In this document: in pieces, positions 1 through 7,849 of the stretch | Numbering within the stretch: the stretch's first letter is position 1 | Layout: each line of letters starts with the position of its first letter | Origin: Hydrogenophaga pseudoflava NBRC 102511 | GTDB lineage: Bacteria; Pseudomonadota; Gammaproteobacteria; Burkholderiales; Burkholderiaceae_C | DNA length: 64,000 bases | Direction of reading: 5' to 3' | Assembly (NCBI RefSeq): GCF_001592285.1 | Contig: NZ_BCWQ01000003.1 | Coordinates: forward strand, 62,001-126,000 | Notes under the pieces: generated by a model | Database searches by the model: none | What the model was told of the DNA's origin: nothing | The model's input: the letters and a program-made list of their open reading frames with translations, nothing else | Position numbers and translations under genes: made by a program

Positions 1-15
1 TAAGCGGCTGTTCGG

Positions 16-621
16 TCAGGCGTCGATCTGCATCGCCGGGCGCGCCTGCACCTTCTGCAGCCAGGCGTTGGTGACCGGGTGCTGGTCCACCGGCGCGCCG
101 AGGTAGACGCTGTAGCCAATCACGGAGGCCACGATCAGGTCGGCCAACGTGTACGCATCGCCCAGCAACCAGGGCTTCTGGCTCAGGCGCCCATCGAGCA
201 CGGTGAGCAGCTCGTCCAGGGCCTTGTGCGCCGCGGTGCCGTGGGCGTCGTCGGGTGTGCCCATGTTTTTCGCGGCCTGCAGGCGGTAGAGCTGCGCGCC
301 GTAGGTCACATAGGACCAGATGCTCCACGACATCGCCTGCAGGTGTTCGGGCGTGCCGCCGGCCGGCCACAGGCCGCTTTGCACGCCAAAGGTGTGGCCC
401 AGCCACAGCTCGATCGCCAGCGCCTCGAACATCGGCGCGCCGTCCACCGTCATCGTGGGCACCTTGCCGTTGGGGTTCAAGGCCAGGTAGTCGGGCCGGC
501 GCTGCTCGCCGGTGGTGATGTCGACCTTGACGCGCTCGTGCGGCACGCCGAGTTCGGCGAGGGCGCAGGCAACCGGTGTGGCGCTGGACATGGGGTGCCA
601 GTAGAGAACGATCTGGGGCAT
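16..621 (-). CDS. Glutathione S-transferase family protein
   Basis: A 201-residue cytosolic GST-fold protein. The N-terminal thioredoxin-like half begins MPQIVLYWHPMSSAT and carries the NPNGKVPTMTVDG segment (the cis-Pro glutathione-binding loop); the C-terminal half is alpha-helical with the usual WLLGDAYTLADL cap motif. The start at 621 was chosen because AAGGAG lies just upstream and homologous GSTs begin at this strand; an in-frame upstream start at 696 would add 25 atypical residues. The substrate is unknown. It is divergent from the WYL regulator at 738, which may control it (inference). Family certain, function generic. Confidence 0.9.
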   Translation of the reverse strand: MPQIVLYWHPMSSATPVACALAELGVPHERVKVDITTGEQRRPDYLALNPNGKVPTMTVDGAPMFEALAIELWLGHTFGVQSGLWPAGGTPEHLQAMSWSIWSYVTYGAQLYRLQAAKNMGTPDDAHGTAAHKALDELLTVLDGRLSQKPWLLGDAYTLADLIVASVIGYSVYLGAPVDQHPVTNAWLQKVQARPAMQIDA

Positions 622-737
622 GAGAGGCTCCTTGATGAAGATGTGAACAGCGGGCCCGGCACCGCGCCGAACCCGTGGCTGCAATGTCGCGCCCATTGCG
701 GACAGTTTTGGCCCTCAATCAAAGTTAGAGTGCGGCC

Positions 738-1706
738 ATGCTGTCATCGTCCTCACGCCTGCTGCGCGTCCTCTCGCTGCTGCAGACCCGCAGCCACTGG
801 GCCGGCCCCGAGCTGGCCGAGCGGCTTGAGGTTCACCCGCGCACGCTGCGGCGCGACATCGACCGGCTGCGCCAGCTCGGCTACCCCATCCACGCCAGCA
901 GCGGCGTGGCGGGCGGCTATGCGTTTCGCGCGGGGCAGTCGCTGCCGCCGCTGCTGCTGGACGACGAAGAGGCGCTGGCCGTGGCCATTGCCCTGCAGAT
1001 CGCCGCGGCCGGCACCGTGAGCGGCGTGGAAGAAAGCTCGCTGCGCGCGCTGGTGAAACTGGAACAGGTGATGCCCACCCGCCTGCGCCGCCGCACGGGC
1101 GCACTGCGCTCGGCCATCGTGCCGGTGCAGCGCATGGGGCCCACCATCGACGCCAGCGTGCTCGCCACCCTGGCCACGGCCTGCCGCGACCAGTTGCAAG
1201 TGGGGTTCAGCTACCGCGACCTGCGCGGCCAGGCCAGCGTGCGCCAGGTGCAGCCGCACGGGCTGGTGCACACCGGCCACCACTGGTACCTCGTGGCCTG
1301 GGACCCGGCGCGCGACGACTGGCGCACCTTCCGCATCGACCGCGTGCAGGGCACACCCCGCACCGGCGCGCACTTCGCGCCACGCCCGCCGCCCGCGGGC
1401 GACCTGCGCGCCTACGTCACCGGGGCCATGGCCGGCGTGCACCAGCAGGGCGAGCAGGCGCGCGTGGTGCTGCACCAGCCGCGCGAGGTGATGGCGAAAA
1501 CCATTCCCCCATCCGCCGCCACGCTGGAAGCGATCGACGACGCACACTGCCTCATGCTCTGCGGCACCGGCCAACTGGACTCGCTGGTCTACTGGCTCAT
1601 GGCGCTGGACGTGGAGTTTGATGTGCTGGAGCCGCCCGCGCTGAAGGAGCGGCTGCGCCGGGCGAGTGAGCGGGTGGGAAGGAGTTTGGCGCGGGGTGGG
1701 GGGTAG
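738..1706 (+). CDS. YafY-type WYL-domain transcriptional regulator
   Basis: A 322-residue DNA-binding regulator. Residues about 5-60 form an HTH_11-type winged helix (LAERLEVHPRTLRRDIDRLR), followed by the GGYAF wing typical of YafY proteins. The middle to C-terminal part is a WYL domain; the diagnostic Trp-Tyr-Leu is seen in HHWYLVAWD. WYL domains bind ligands such as nucleotides in several defence and stress regulators. It is divergent from the GST gene with a shared gap of about 115 bases, so autoregulation and control of the GST are plausible. It borders the AT-rich island but its GC-rich codon use matches the chromosome, so it probably belongs to the backbone. Confidence 0.88.
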   Translation: MLSSSSRLLRVLSLLQTRSHWAGPELAERLEVHPRTLRRDIDRLRQLGYPIHASSGVAGGYAFRAGQSLPPLLLDDEEALAVAIALQIAAAGTVSGVEESSLRALVKLEQVMPTRLRRRTGALRSAIVPVQRMGPTIDASVLATLATACRDQLQVGFSYRDLRGQASVRQVQPHGLVHTGHHWYLVAWDPARDDWRTFRIDRVQGTPRTGAHFAPRPPPAGDLRAYVTGAMAGVHQQGEQARVVLHQPREVMAKTIPPSAATLEAIDDAHCLMLCGTGQLDSLVYWLMALDVEFDVLEPPALKERLRRASERVGRSLARGGG

Positions 1707-1981
1707 GTCTCGGCGGCTGTGGCGAAAAGTTTGGGTCTACTTTAGGCTCAAGTGGTCTTCTGCGTCACGCGCTCATCCTTAAAGGCGTCCATGTGTTTCG
1801 ATAGTCGGCCGCGTGGGACCCAACATACAACGCAAGCGACCCAGGCATCCTTCATCGAAATTCCCGACGTCCATGAACATGAGGTACGCTATCAACCGCA
1901 GTTACTCATTAACCAATTCACTGCATTTGGGTATTCGCTGACATACTCATTTCCTATAACGCACAGAAAAGGAGGAGTGCA
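1707..1981. other. Left flank and leader of the AT-rich island
   Basis: 275 bases in which composition drops sharply from the GC-rich backbone. The 3' end holds a very strong ribosome binding site, AAGGAGG at 1969-1975, seven bases before the helicase ATG. TATAAC at 1955-1960 could be a -10 element, but no convincing -35 box stands at standard spacing. An 81-codon open frame here (1752-1997) runs into the helicase start and has no family character. No tRNA or direct repeat marking an attachment site was found. Confidence 0.45.
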
Positions 1982-3394
1982 ATGCGCGCTTTGTTAGACG
2001 TCATCCCCACTGCGGAACAACTCGCTCTGTTCTCGCGAATCAGGACCGGCACGGAAATCATCAGAGGTGCAGCCGGAAGTGGCAAGACCACGACCGCACT
2101 CCTCAAGCTACGTGCTGCCGTCGGCTTCTATCTCAATCGACAGCGTCGCATGAAGGACGCATCACCTGTCCGTGTACTGGTGCTCACTTTCAACCGTACA
2201 TTGCGCGGCTATGTGGCAGAGCTTGCCAATCGTCAAATTGCCAGTGGTGACGAGGTGATTCTTGAAATTGACACTTTTTCGCGTTGGGCAAAGGGGCTGC
2301 TCGGAAATCCCGAGATGATCGAGCATGACGAGTCGGAGGACTTGCTCAGTCGTGGAGCTGGGGTACTTAATTTGCCTGTTGCTTTCGTCCGTGAAGAGGC
2401 GCGTTATGTCATGGAGCGTTTCCTGCCCAATGACTTGCCAACATATTTAGGCACACGCCGAGACGGTCGAGGCACCATGCCACGGATGGAGCGGTCAACG
2501 CGGGAAACTCTACTCGATCAGGTGATCTATCCGTATCTCGAATACAAGCAGACGTCAGGCAAGTTAGATTGGAACGACTTGGCGATTCGACTTGCATCGG
2601 AAAAACAGGCAGCGTACGACATTGTGATCGTCGATGAAACACAAGACTTCTCGGCCAATGAGATTCGTGCAATCATGAATCAGTTGTCGGAAAATCACAC
2701 GGTGACATTTGTCTTGGATTCGACTCAGCGCATTTATCCACGAAAATTCAATTGGGCCGAAGTCGGTGTGAATCTGAGTGCAGAAACAAGTCACAAACTG
2801 ACCTCAAATTACAGAAATACCAAGCAGATTGCGCAGTTTGCGGCCTCAATACTCTCTGGAATGACCGTTGATGACGATGGGACGATACCAAATTTCAGCA
2901 GCGCGTCGCGACAGGGGGAGGTGCCTACTGTCATTACAGGGCGGTTCACGGCACAGATGGCTTTCGCAATCCAAAAGATCAAAACATCGATCGATCTATC
3001 AAAAGAGTCGGTTGCCTTCCTACATGCAAAGGGCGGTCGCTGGTTTAATGAACTCAAAGATTGTCTTGCTCGGGAGGAGCTTCCTTATGTTTCCATCGCG
3101 CGGAAATCTGATTGGCCGGAAGGTGTGGAAAACATTGCATTGAGCACCTTGCATTCCGCCAAAGGTCTTGAATTTGATCATATTTTTATTCTTGGCCTTA
3201 ATGCTGAGGTCGTACCGGTTGATGACGAGAGCTCTGATATCCCAGATGCAGAAAAATTGAACGCCATTCGTAGGCTCGTTGCAATGGGTATTGGGAGAGC
3301 GCGGCAGACAGTGACGATTGGATATAAAGCATCTGATGCACCAGGAGTCGCTGCATTTTTTGACGACGCTGTATGTCGAAAGATTGCACTGTGA
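1982..3394 (+). CDS. UvrD/SF1-type helicase-like ATPase (defence-island)
   Basis: A 470-residue superfamily 1 helicase-like protein. A Q-motif-like TAEQ lies near residue 10, Walker A GAAGSGKT at 29-36, motif Ia VLTFNRTL near 69-76, Walker B/motif II DETQD at 218-222, motif III VLDSTQRIYP near 245, motif V LSTLHSAKGLEFDHIF at 387-402 and motif VI GIGRARQ at 436-442. It is shorter than UvrD/Rep (about 700 residues), so the 1B/2B insertions must be reduced. Start fixed by AAGGAGG. Its stop overlaps the DarT-like gene by four bases, implying translational coupling. Probable role: sensing or unwinding DNA for the ADP-ribosylation module that follows (inference). Composition is foreign to the flanks. 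Confidence 0.82.
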   Translation: MRALLDVIPTAEQLALFSRIRTGTEIIRGAAGSGKTTTALLKLRAAVGFYLNRQRRMKDASPVRVLVLTFNRTLRGYVAELANRQIASGDEVILEIDTFSRWAKGLLGNPEMIEHDESEDLLSRGAGVLNLPVAFVREEARYVMERFLPNDLPTYLGTRRDGRGTMPRMERSTRETLLDQVIYPYLEYKQTSGKLDWNDLAIRLASEKQAAYDIVIVDETQDFSANEIRAIMNQLSENHTVTFVLDSTQRIYPRKFNWAEVGVNLSAETSHKLTSNYRNTKQIAQFAASILSGMTVDDDGTIPNFSSASRQGEVPTVITGRFTAQMAFAIQKIKTSIDLSKESVAFLHAKGGRWFNELKDCLAREELPYVSIARKSDWPEGVENIALSTLHSAKGLEFDHIFILGLNAEVVPVDDESSDIPDAEKLNAIRRLVAMGIGRARQTVTIGYKASDAPGVAAFFDDAVCRKIAL

Positions 3395-4032
3395 GCATTT
3401 CTAGTTTCATTGCCCAGCGCGGCATCAGAGAGTTGCTTCACTTCACTACCAATCGCGGGGCTTTGGGCATCTTGGCGTCTAAGGCTCTAAAATCCAGAGA
3501 GAGGCTGGGTGCAGATCCTCAATTGGAGAAAATCTTTTTCCCCAATGCCGAGAACCGCTCACGCGATGCGCAGTGGCTCGATTATGTGAATCTTTCCGTA
3601 TCACAGATCAACGAGAGGTTCTTCTCCATTTCTGCAAGAAACTGGCACAGGGATAAGGATTTCTGGTGGGCAATCATTTCTATTCATCCCGATGTGATGA
3701 CCCACGATGGCGTTTACTTCACGACCACAAATAATATGTACTCAGGTGTGCGCCGACAGAGTGGGTTGATAGGTTTGGAGTCTATGTTTGCGCCTCGAGT
3801 CACCCAGTGGGCGGGAAATGTTGTAACGCGATCCACGAATGCCCCGCTGAATGCGCCGACCTGCAATCAGGCCGAAGTCTTGTATCCAGCACAGTTGTCC
3901 ACGCAGTATGTTCGCTGTATCTACACTCACAGCGGGAGGGATGCGGATGAGTTGGCTGGGCAAATGGCGGCCGTGGGCCATGAGCCAATTGCAATTGAGG
4001 TACGACCAGAGCTTTTTGGAGAGATCACATGA
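3391..4032 (+). CDS. DarT-like (DUF4433) DNA ADP-ribosyltransferase
   Basis: A 213-residue protein from GTG 3391 (4-base GTGA overlap with the helicase); ATG 3373 is an alternative adding six residues. It matches the DarT fold: N-terminal LLHFTTNRGALGIL (the H-x-T NAD-binding motif), LDYVNLSVSQIN, VYFTTTNNMYSGVRR, and CNQAEVLYP whose Glu (168 from the ATG start, 162 from GTG) aligns with the catalytic Glu of DarT. DarT enzymes transfer ADP-ribose from NAD to bases in single-stranded DNA and block replication, and are neutralised by a hydrolase antitoxin. Here the partner is not a DarG macrodomain but the ARH protein directly downstream. Base specificity (thymidine or guanosine) cannot be read from sequence alone. 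Confidence 0.83.
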   Translation: MSISSFIAQRGIRELLHFTTNRGALGILASKALKSRERLGADPQLEKIFFPNAENRSRDAQWLDYVNLSVSQINERFFSISARNWHRDKDFWWAIISIHPDVMTHDGVYFTTTNNMYSGVRRQSGLIGLESMFAPRVTQWAGNVVTRSTNAPLNAPTCNQAEVLYPAQLSTQYVRCIYTHSGRDADELAGQMAAVGHEPIAIEVRPELFGEIT

Positions 4033-5702
4033 CTCACGGCACACCATTGGATAGAAGAGAGCGCACCATCTCTTCGGCTTTGTGGGCGGCGTATGGTGAT
4101 GCTATTGGCTTTACGACCGAATTGGCGGATGCTTCCTTGGTGAAGCGGCGTACCGGCCAGGCAGGTCCTGTAGCTACCACCGTGCCATGGCAGCGCCTCA
4201 TTGGGGGGCGCTTCGGTGCACTCATTGACTTGCCTGCAGGCACGTACTCTGACGATACGCAATTGCGGCTAGCAACCGGGCGATCCATTCGCCACGACGG
4301 TTTCTTTGATGTTGAGTCGTTTGCAAAGATCGAGCTGCCAGTGTGGCTCGCGTATTCGTTGGGAAGTGGGATAGGGAGCAAGACGGCGGCTTCATCGCTT
4401 AGCAGTAGCTCTACCACGTGGTACAGCAACTTCTTCCGAACCACCAAGGCAACATACGTTGACGGTGGGGGGAACGGTGCTGCGATGCGTGTGCAGCCGC
4501 ATGTATGGGCTGCTACCGACCTCCGAAAACCTAGCAGCTACCTAGGCGACGTGGTAAGGAATTCCATTGCTACTCATGGACATGTGCGTGGGATTGCGGG
4601 TGCAATGATCCACGCTGAGGCACTTGCGTTTGTGTTTCGCGAAGGCAAACTCCCGAATCCAGATCAATGGATGACCTTTAGTTCGACCGTGCGCCTGCTT
4701 CCTGAAATTGTTCATAGTGACAGTGATCTGCGTACATTCTGGCTACCCACATGGCAACGCGAAAGCGGATGCTCTATTGAGGATGCTTCATTCACCGTAG
4801 CAGATGAGTGGCGTGAGTCTTGCGCAATTGCAGGGAGTTCGCCGCTGGAGACGCGAGAGGACTACATAGTAGTGGTTGAGCGGCTCTCTGGCCTCCGTCC
4901 AGAAGAACGGGGTTCGGGTCTCAAGGCTTCATTGTTTTCGCTTTGCGCTGCATGGGCGTTGAGAAGGCGAAGCCCGAGTGAGACACTCGATTTAGTTGCC
5001 AATCTTTTAAATAGTGACACAGACACGATTGCCACTATGGCGGGAGCATTGATCGGGGCGCTGCCTGCGCAGCCACTTCCCGAAGGGGTGGTTCAAGATT
5101 CTGACTACATTCGTAGCGAGGCAGTGCGACTCTTTGATGTGAGCCAGCGACAGAGTAAGCAAAGCTTTACGTATCCCGACTTGTTGCACTGGCAGCTACC
5201 GAAATCACCTCTCGATGTGCTAGGTCGAGAAGAAGAACGCTTCGCGCTTCACGGTCTTGGTCTTGTTGAAGCCCTCAACGAGCCCTATGCAACAAGGCAG
5301 GCGGACACCGCATATCAATGGTTCAGACTACCATTTGGTCAAACGGTGTTGTGCAAGCGTCGCTCGGTTCCGCGTCCAATCCCGCCCACAGCATTGCCAA
5401 CACCGGAGCCGCTCCTGGCGGCCGTGAATACACGAAACAGGTACGCCATGCATAATCAAGAATTGTTCACCTCGAAGCCGGAAGAGGAATTGAAGAACGA
5501 AGTTCCCAGTGAGCAACACACGCAATCGCTTGATGTTGCAACCGACGAGGCGATTATTCGTTCGGAATTCAATCCCGTTGTCATCGGGCGACAGTTACTC
5601 AGTTATGCCGATGCAGAGAATGGACTTGAACTTGCGGTGGCCTATGCTGCGATTGTCGTCAAGGCAAGGCAGGCGAGGCTGAAGCGCAACAAATCGCGAT
5701 AG
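4029..5702 (+). CDS. ADP-ribosylglycohydrolase (ARH/DraG family), probable antitoxin
   Basis: A 557-residue protein. The ARH core shows all expected dinuclear-metal motifs: GDAIGF at 23-28, YSDDTQL at 73-79 (Asp75, Asp76, Thr77), GNGAAMR at 148-154 and SDTDTIATMAGALIGAL from 329 (Asp330, Asp332, Thr333). ARH enzymes remove ADP-ribose from protein or DNA targets. A C-terminal extension of about 180 residues after the core is unrecognised. ATG overlaps the DarT-like stop (ATGA) and GGAGAG lies just upstream, so toxin and hydrolase are coupled. Inferred role: reversal of DNA ADP-ribosylation by the upstream enzyme, replacing the DarG macrodomain or NADAR antitoxin of known DarT pairs. Confidence 0.85.
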   Translation: MTHGTPLDRRERTISSALWAAYGDAIGFTTELADASLVKRRTGQAGPVATTVPWQRLIGGRFGALIDLPAGTYSDDTQLRLATGRSIRHDGFFDVESFAKIELPVWLAYSLGSGIGSKTAASSLSSSSTTWYSNFFRTTKATYVDGGGNGAAMRVQPHVWAATDLRKPSSYLGDVVRNSIATHGHVRGIAGAMIHAEALAFVFREGKLPNPDQWMTFSSTVRLLPEIVHSDSDLRTFWLPTWQRESGCSIEDASFTVADEWRESCAIAGSSPLETREDYIVVVERLSGLRPEERGSGLKASLFSLCAAWALRRRSPSETLDLVANLLNSDTDTIATMAGALIGALPAQPLPEGVVQDSDYIRSEAVRLFDVSQRQSKQSFTYPDLLHWQLPKSPLDVLGREEERFALHGLGLVEALNEPYATRQADTAYQWFRLPFGQTVLCKRRSVPRPIPPTALPTPEPLLAAVNTRNRYAMHNQELFTSKPEEELKNEVPSEQHTQSLDVATDEAIIRSEFNPVVIGRQLLSYADAENGLELAVAYAAIVVKARQARLKRNKSR

Positions 5703-5989
5703 TTAATGTGTTCATGATTTATTGAGGCGAAGTTTTTGGGTCGTTTCAGATACATAACTTTCAGGATTCGCGTGTCTTGATTTGCCATTGCATCCAATCC
5801 TGACATTACCGTTCTCTTGGGCGCAGTCCATAGCATGGCAAGCAACACTAAGCTGGCGAACAGACTCTGGTAGAGATGCCTTGAACTTCCGCTTCTGTTC
5901 GATAGTGGCTGTATCTATCTTCATCTTTGAATAGATACTCCCGCTGCGTTTTGGTCAGTCGCACCCAGAGCGGGTGCTTAACGTCAGTC
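5703..5989. other. Right flank of the AT-rich island; no intact gene
   Basis: 287 bases of mixed composition. Two short minus-strand open frames, 5712-5924 and one ending at 5848, look like decayed coding sequence (for example HPLWVRLTKTQREYLF near 5930-5980) but match no family I know. AT-rich sequence ends at about 5990, where the allophanate hydrolase gene stops. I see no tRNA, terminal inverted repeat or obvious attachment duplication. Confidence 0.35.
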
Positions 5990-7822
5990 CTACCGAGCAA
6001 GCCACTCCCGCCAGCTCCCCAGCTCGGTGATCTCGGTCCCACCCTCGACCCCGATCGCCTCGCACACAAACCCGCTCACCCACGTCCCATCGGCCAGCTT
6101 CACCTTGCCGATGCCCAGCGGGGCGGGGATGCCGTCGACGAAGCTGCCGAAGTGTTCGGCGGGCAGTTCCCAGACTTCCATGTCGATCGCGGCGCCGCCT
6201 TCGTTGACGCGCACCATGCCGGGCCGCTGGACCGGGCCGCCGGCGAGGGCGTAGAACTTGTATTCGGGCGCGGACTGCACCGCGCCGAGCAGGCGCGCGC
6301 CGCGCTGGGTGAGTTGCCAATTGAGCGGCAGGCCGCTGAGGTGGGCGCCGCAGACGGCGACCTTGACGGTGCCGGCAGTGTTGGAGCCTTTGGGCAGGTC
6401 GGCGCTGTGGATGGCGGGGGTGTCGGCCAACTTCGCTGATGTGGCGCCGAGTGACAGCGCGGCCTGCGCGCGGTGGAAGCGATCGGCCAGGCGCAGAAGG
6501 GGCACGTCCTTGAACGCGGGGGCGGCCAGGGTCACGCCCCAGGGCAGGCCTTGCGCGTCGCCGCTGGCCTGGAAGCCGGCGGGCACCGCGACGGCGGCGT
6601 AGTCCAGCAGGTTCATGAAGTTGGTGTAGTAGCCCAGGTTGCTGTTCAGGCGGATCGGGTCGGCCTGCATGTCGGCGATGCGGTAGATGGTGCCGGCGGT
6701 GGGCGTGAGCAGGCAGTCGATGTCGTTCCACACCGCGTCACACACGTGCTTTAGGGCCTTGAGGCGGTAGCTGGCCGCAAAGGCGTCGGCCGCGGTCTTG
6801 GTCTTGCCGCCTTCGATGATGGTGCGCACGGGCGGGAACACGGCGCCCGGCTGCGCGTCGATGAAGTCCTGGATGGCGACGTAGCGCTCGGCCACCCACG
6901 GGCCTTCGTAGAGCAGGCGCGCGGCGTCGAGGAAGGGCGTGAGGTCGATCTCGACGGCGGTGCCGCCGAGGGCCTTGAGGCGTTCGACCGACTCGGCGAA
7001 CAGCGCGGCCGCGGCGTCGTTGCCGAAGAAGTTGAGGTCCTGCGGGCGCGGCACGCCGAAGCGGAAGGGGCCGGCCGAAAAGTCCACGCCGAAGGGCTTG
7101 GCCGCGCGGCTGAAGGCGTCGGCCGCGTCGGGCACCGCAGCCACGGCCAGCACGGCCTGCGCATCAGCCGCGGTGAGCGCGAAGATGGAGACGGTGTCCA
7201 CCGACCGGCAGGCCGGCACCACGCCGGTGGCGGACAGCAGGCCGATGGTGGGCTTGAGGCCGATGAGGTTGTTGAAGCTGGCGGGCACGCGGCCCGAGCC
7301 GGCCGTGTCGGTGCCCAGCGAGAAGCTGACCCAGCCCTTGGCCACGCTCACGGCCGAACCGCTGCTGGAGCCGCCCGAAACGAAGTCAGGGTTGAAGGCG
7401 TTGCGGCAGGCGCCGTAGGGCGAGCGGGTGCCGTTGAGGCCGGTGGCGAACTGGTCGAGGTTGGCCTTGCCCAGCGGCACGGCGCCGGCCGCAATCAGCT
7501 GCTGCACGAGGAAGGCGCTTTCCGTGGGCGTGTACGCGTATTCGGGGCAGCCCGCGGTGGTGGGGATGTGCGCGAGGTCGATGTTGTCCTTGATCGCAAA
7601 CGGCACGCCGTACAGCGGCAGGCTGTCGGGGTCCACGCCATCGAGGTGCGAAACGTAGGGCTCGATCTCGGCGTCGGTCAGGCGGTGGATGAAGGCGTGG
7701 TTCGCGTCGGTGGCGCAGCGGCGCATGGCCTCGGCGATGACGGCGCGCACGGGGGTGCCGGCGGCGTAGGCGGCGCGCAGGCTGGCGAGGTCGAAGGACA
7801 GGTCTTGCAGGTTCGTGGTCAT
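5990..7822 (-). CDS. atzF: Allophanate hydrolase
   Basis: A 610-residue amidase-signature enzyme that hydrolyses allophanate to ammonia and CO2. The catalytic Ser-cisSer-Lys set is visible: Lys in PFAIKDNID, the Ser-rich GGSSSGSAVSVAKG loop and TDTAGSGRVPAS. After about residue 450 comes the allophanate hydrolase C-terminal domain (VAVCGAHLSGLPLNWQL onward), which distinguishes the family from plain amidases. GGAG precedes the ATG. It is the last gene of the riboswitch-1 operon, 27 bases after the carboxylase, and performs the final nitrogen-releasing step of guanidine assimilation. Confidence 0.95.
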   Translation of the reverse strand: MTTNLQDLSFDLASLRAAYAAGTPVRAVIAEAMRRCATDANHAFIHRLTDAEIEPYVSHLDGVDPDSLPLYGVPFAIKDNIDLAHIPTTAGCPEYAYTPTESAFLVQQLIAAGAVPLGKANLDQFATGLNGTRSPYGACRNAFNPDFVSGGSSSGSAVSVAKGWVSFSLGTDTAGSGRVPASFNNLIGLKPTIGLLSATGVVPACRSVDTVSIFALTAADAQAVLAVAAVPDAADAFSRAAKPFGVDFSAGPFRFGVPRPQDLNFFGNDAAAALFAESVERLKALGGTAVEIDLTPFLDAARLLYEGPWVAERYVAIQDFIDAQPGAVFPPVRTIIEGGKTKTAADAFAASYRLKALKHVCDAVWNDIDCLLTPTAGTIYRIADMQADPIRLNSNLGYYTNFMNLLDYAAVAVPAGFQASGDAQGLPWGVTLAAPAFKDVPLLRLADRFHRAQAALSLGATSAKLADTPAIHSADLPKGSNTAGTVKVAVCGAHLSGLPLNWQLTQRGARLLGAVQSAPEYKFYALAGGPVQRPGMVRVNEGGAAIDMEVWELPAEHFGSFVDGIPAPLGIGKVKLADGTWVSGFVCEAIGVEGGTEITELGSWREWLAR

Positions 7823-7849
7823 GGGTGGGCTCCGCTGATTCGGTTCTGT

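Noticed and set aside
1752-1997. 81-codon open frame before the helicase
   Set aside because: No ribosome binding site or family content; it runs into the helicase start and covers its leader.
1707-5989. Prophage or integrative element with attachment sites
   Set aside because: No integrase, transposase, tRNA target or flanking direct repeat was found; only the composition change marks the island.
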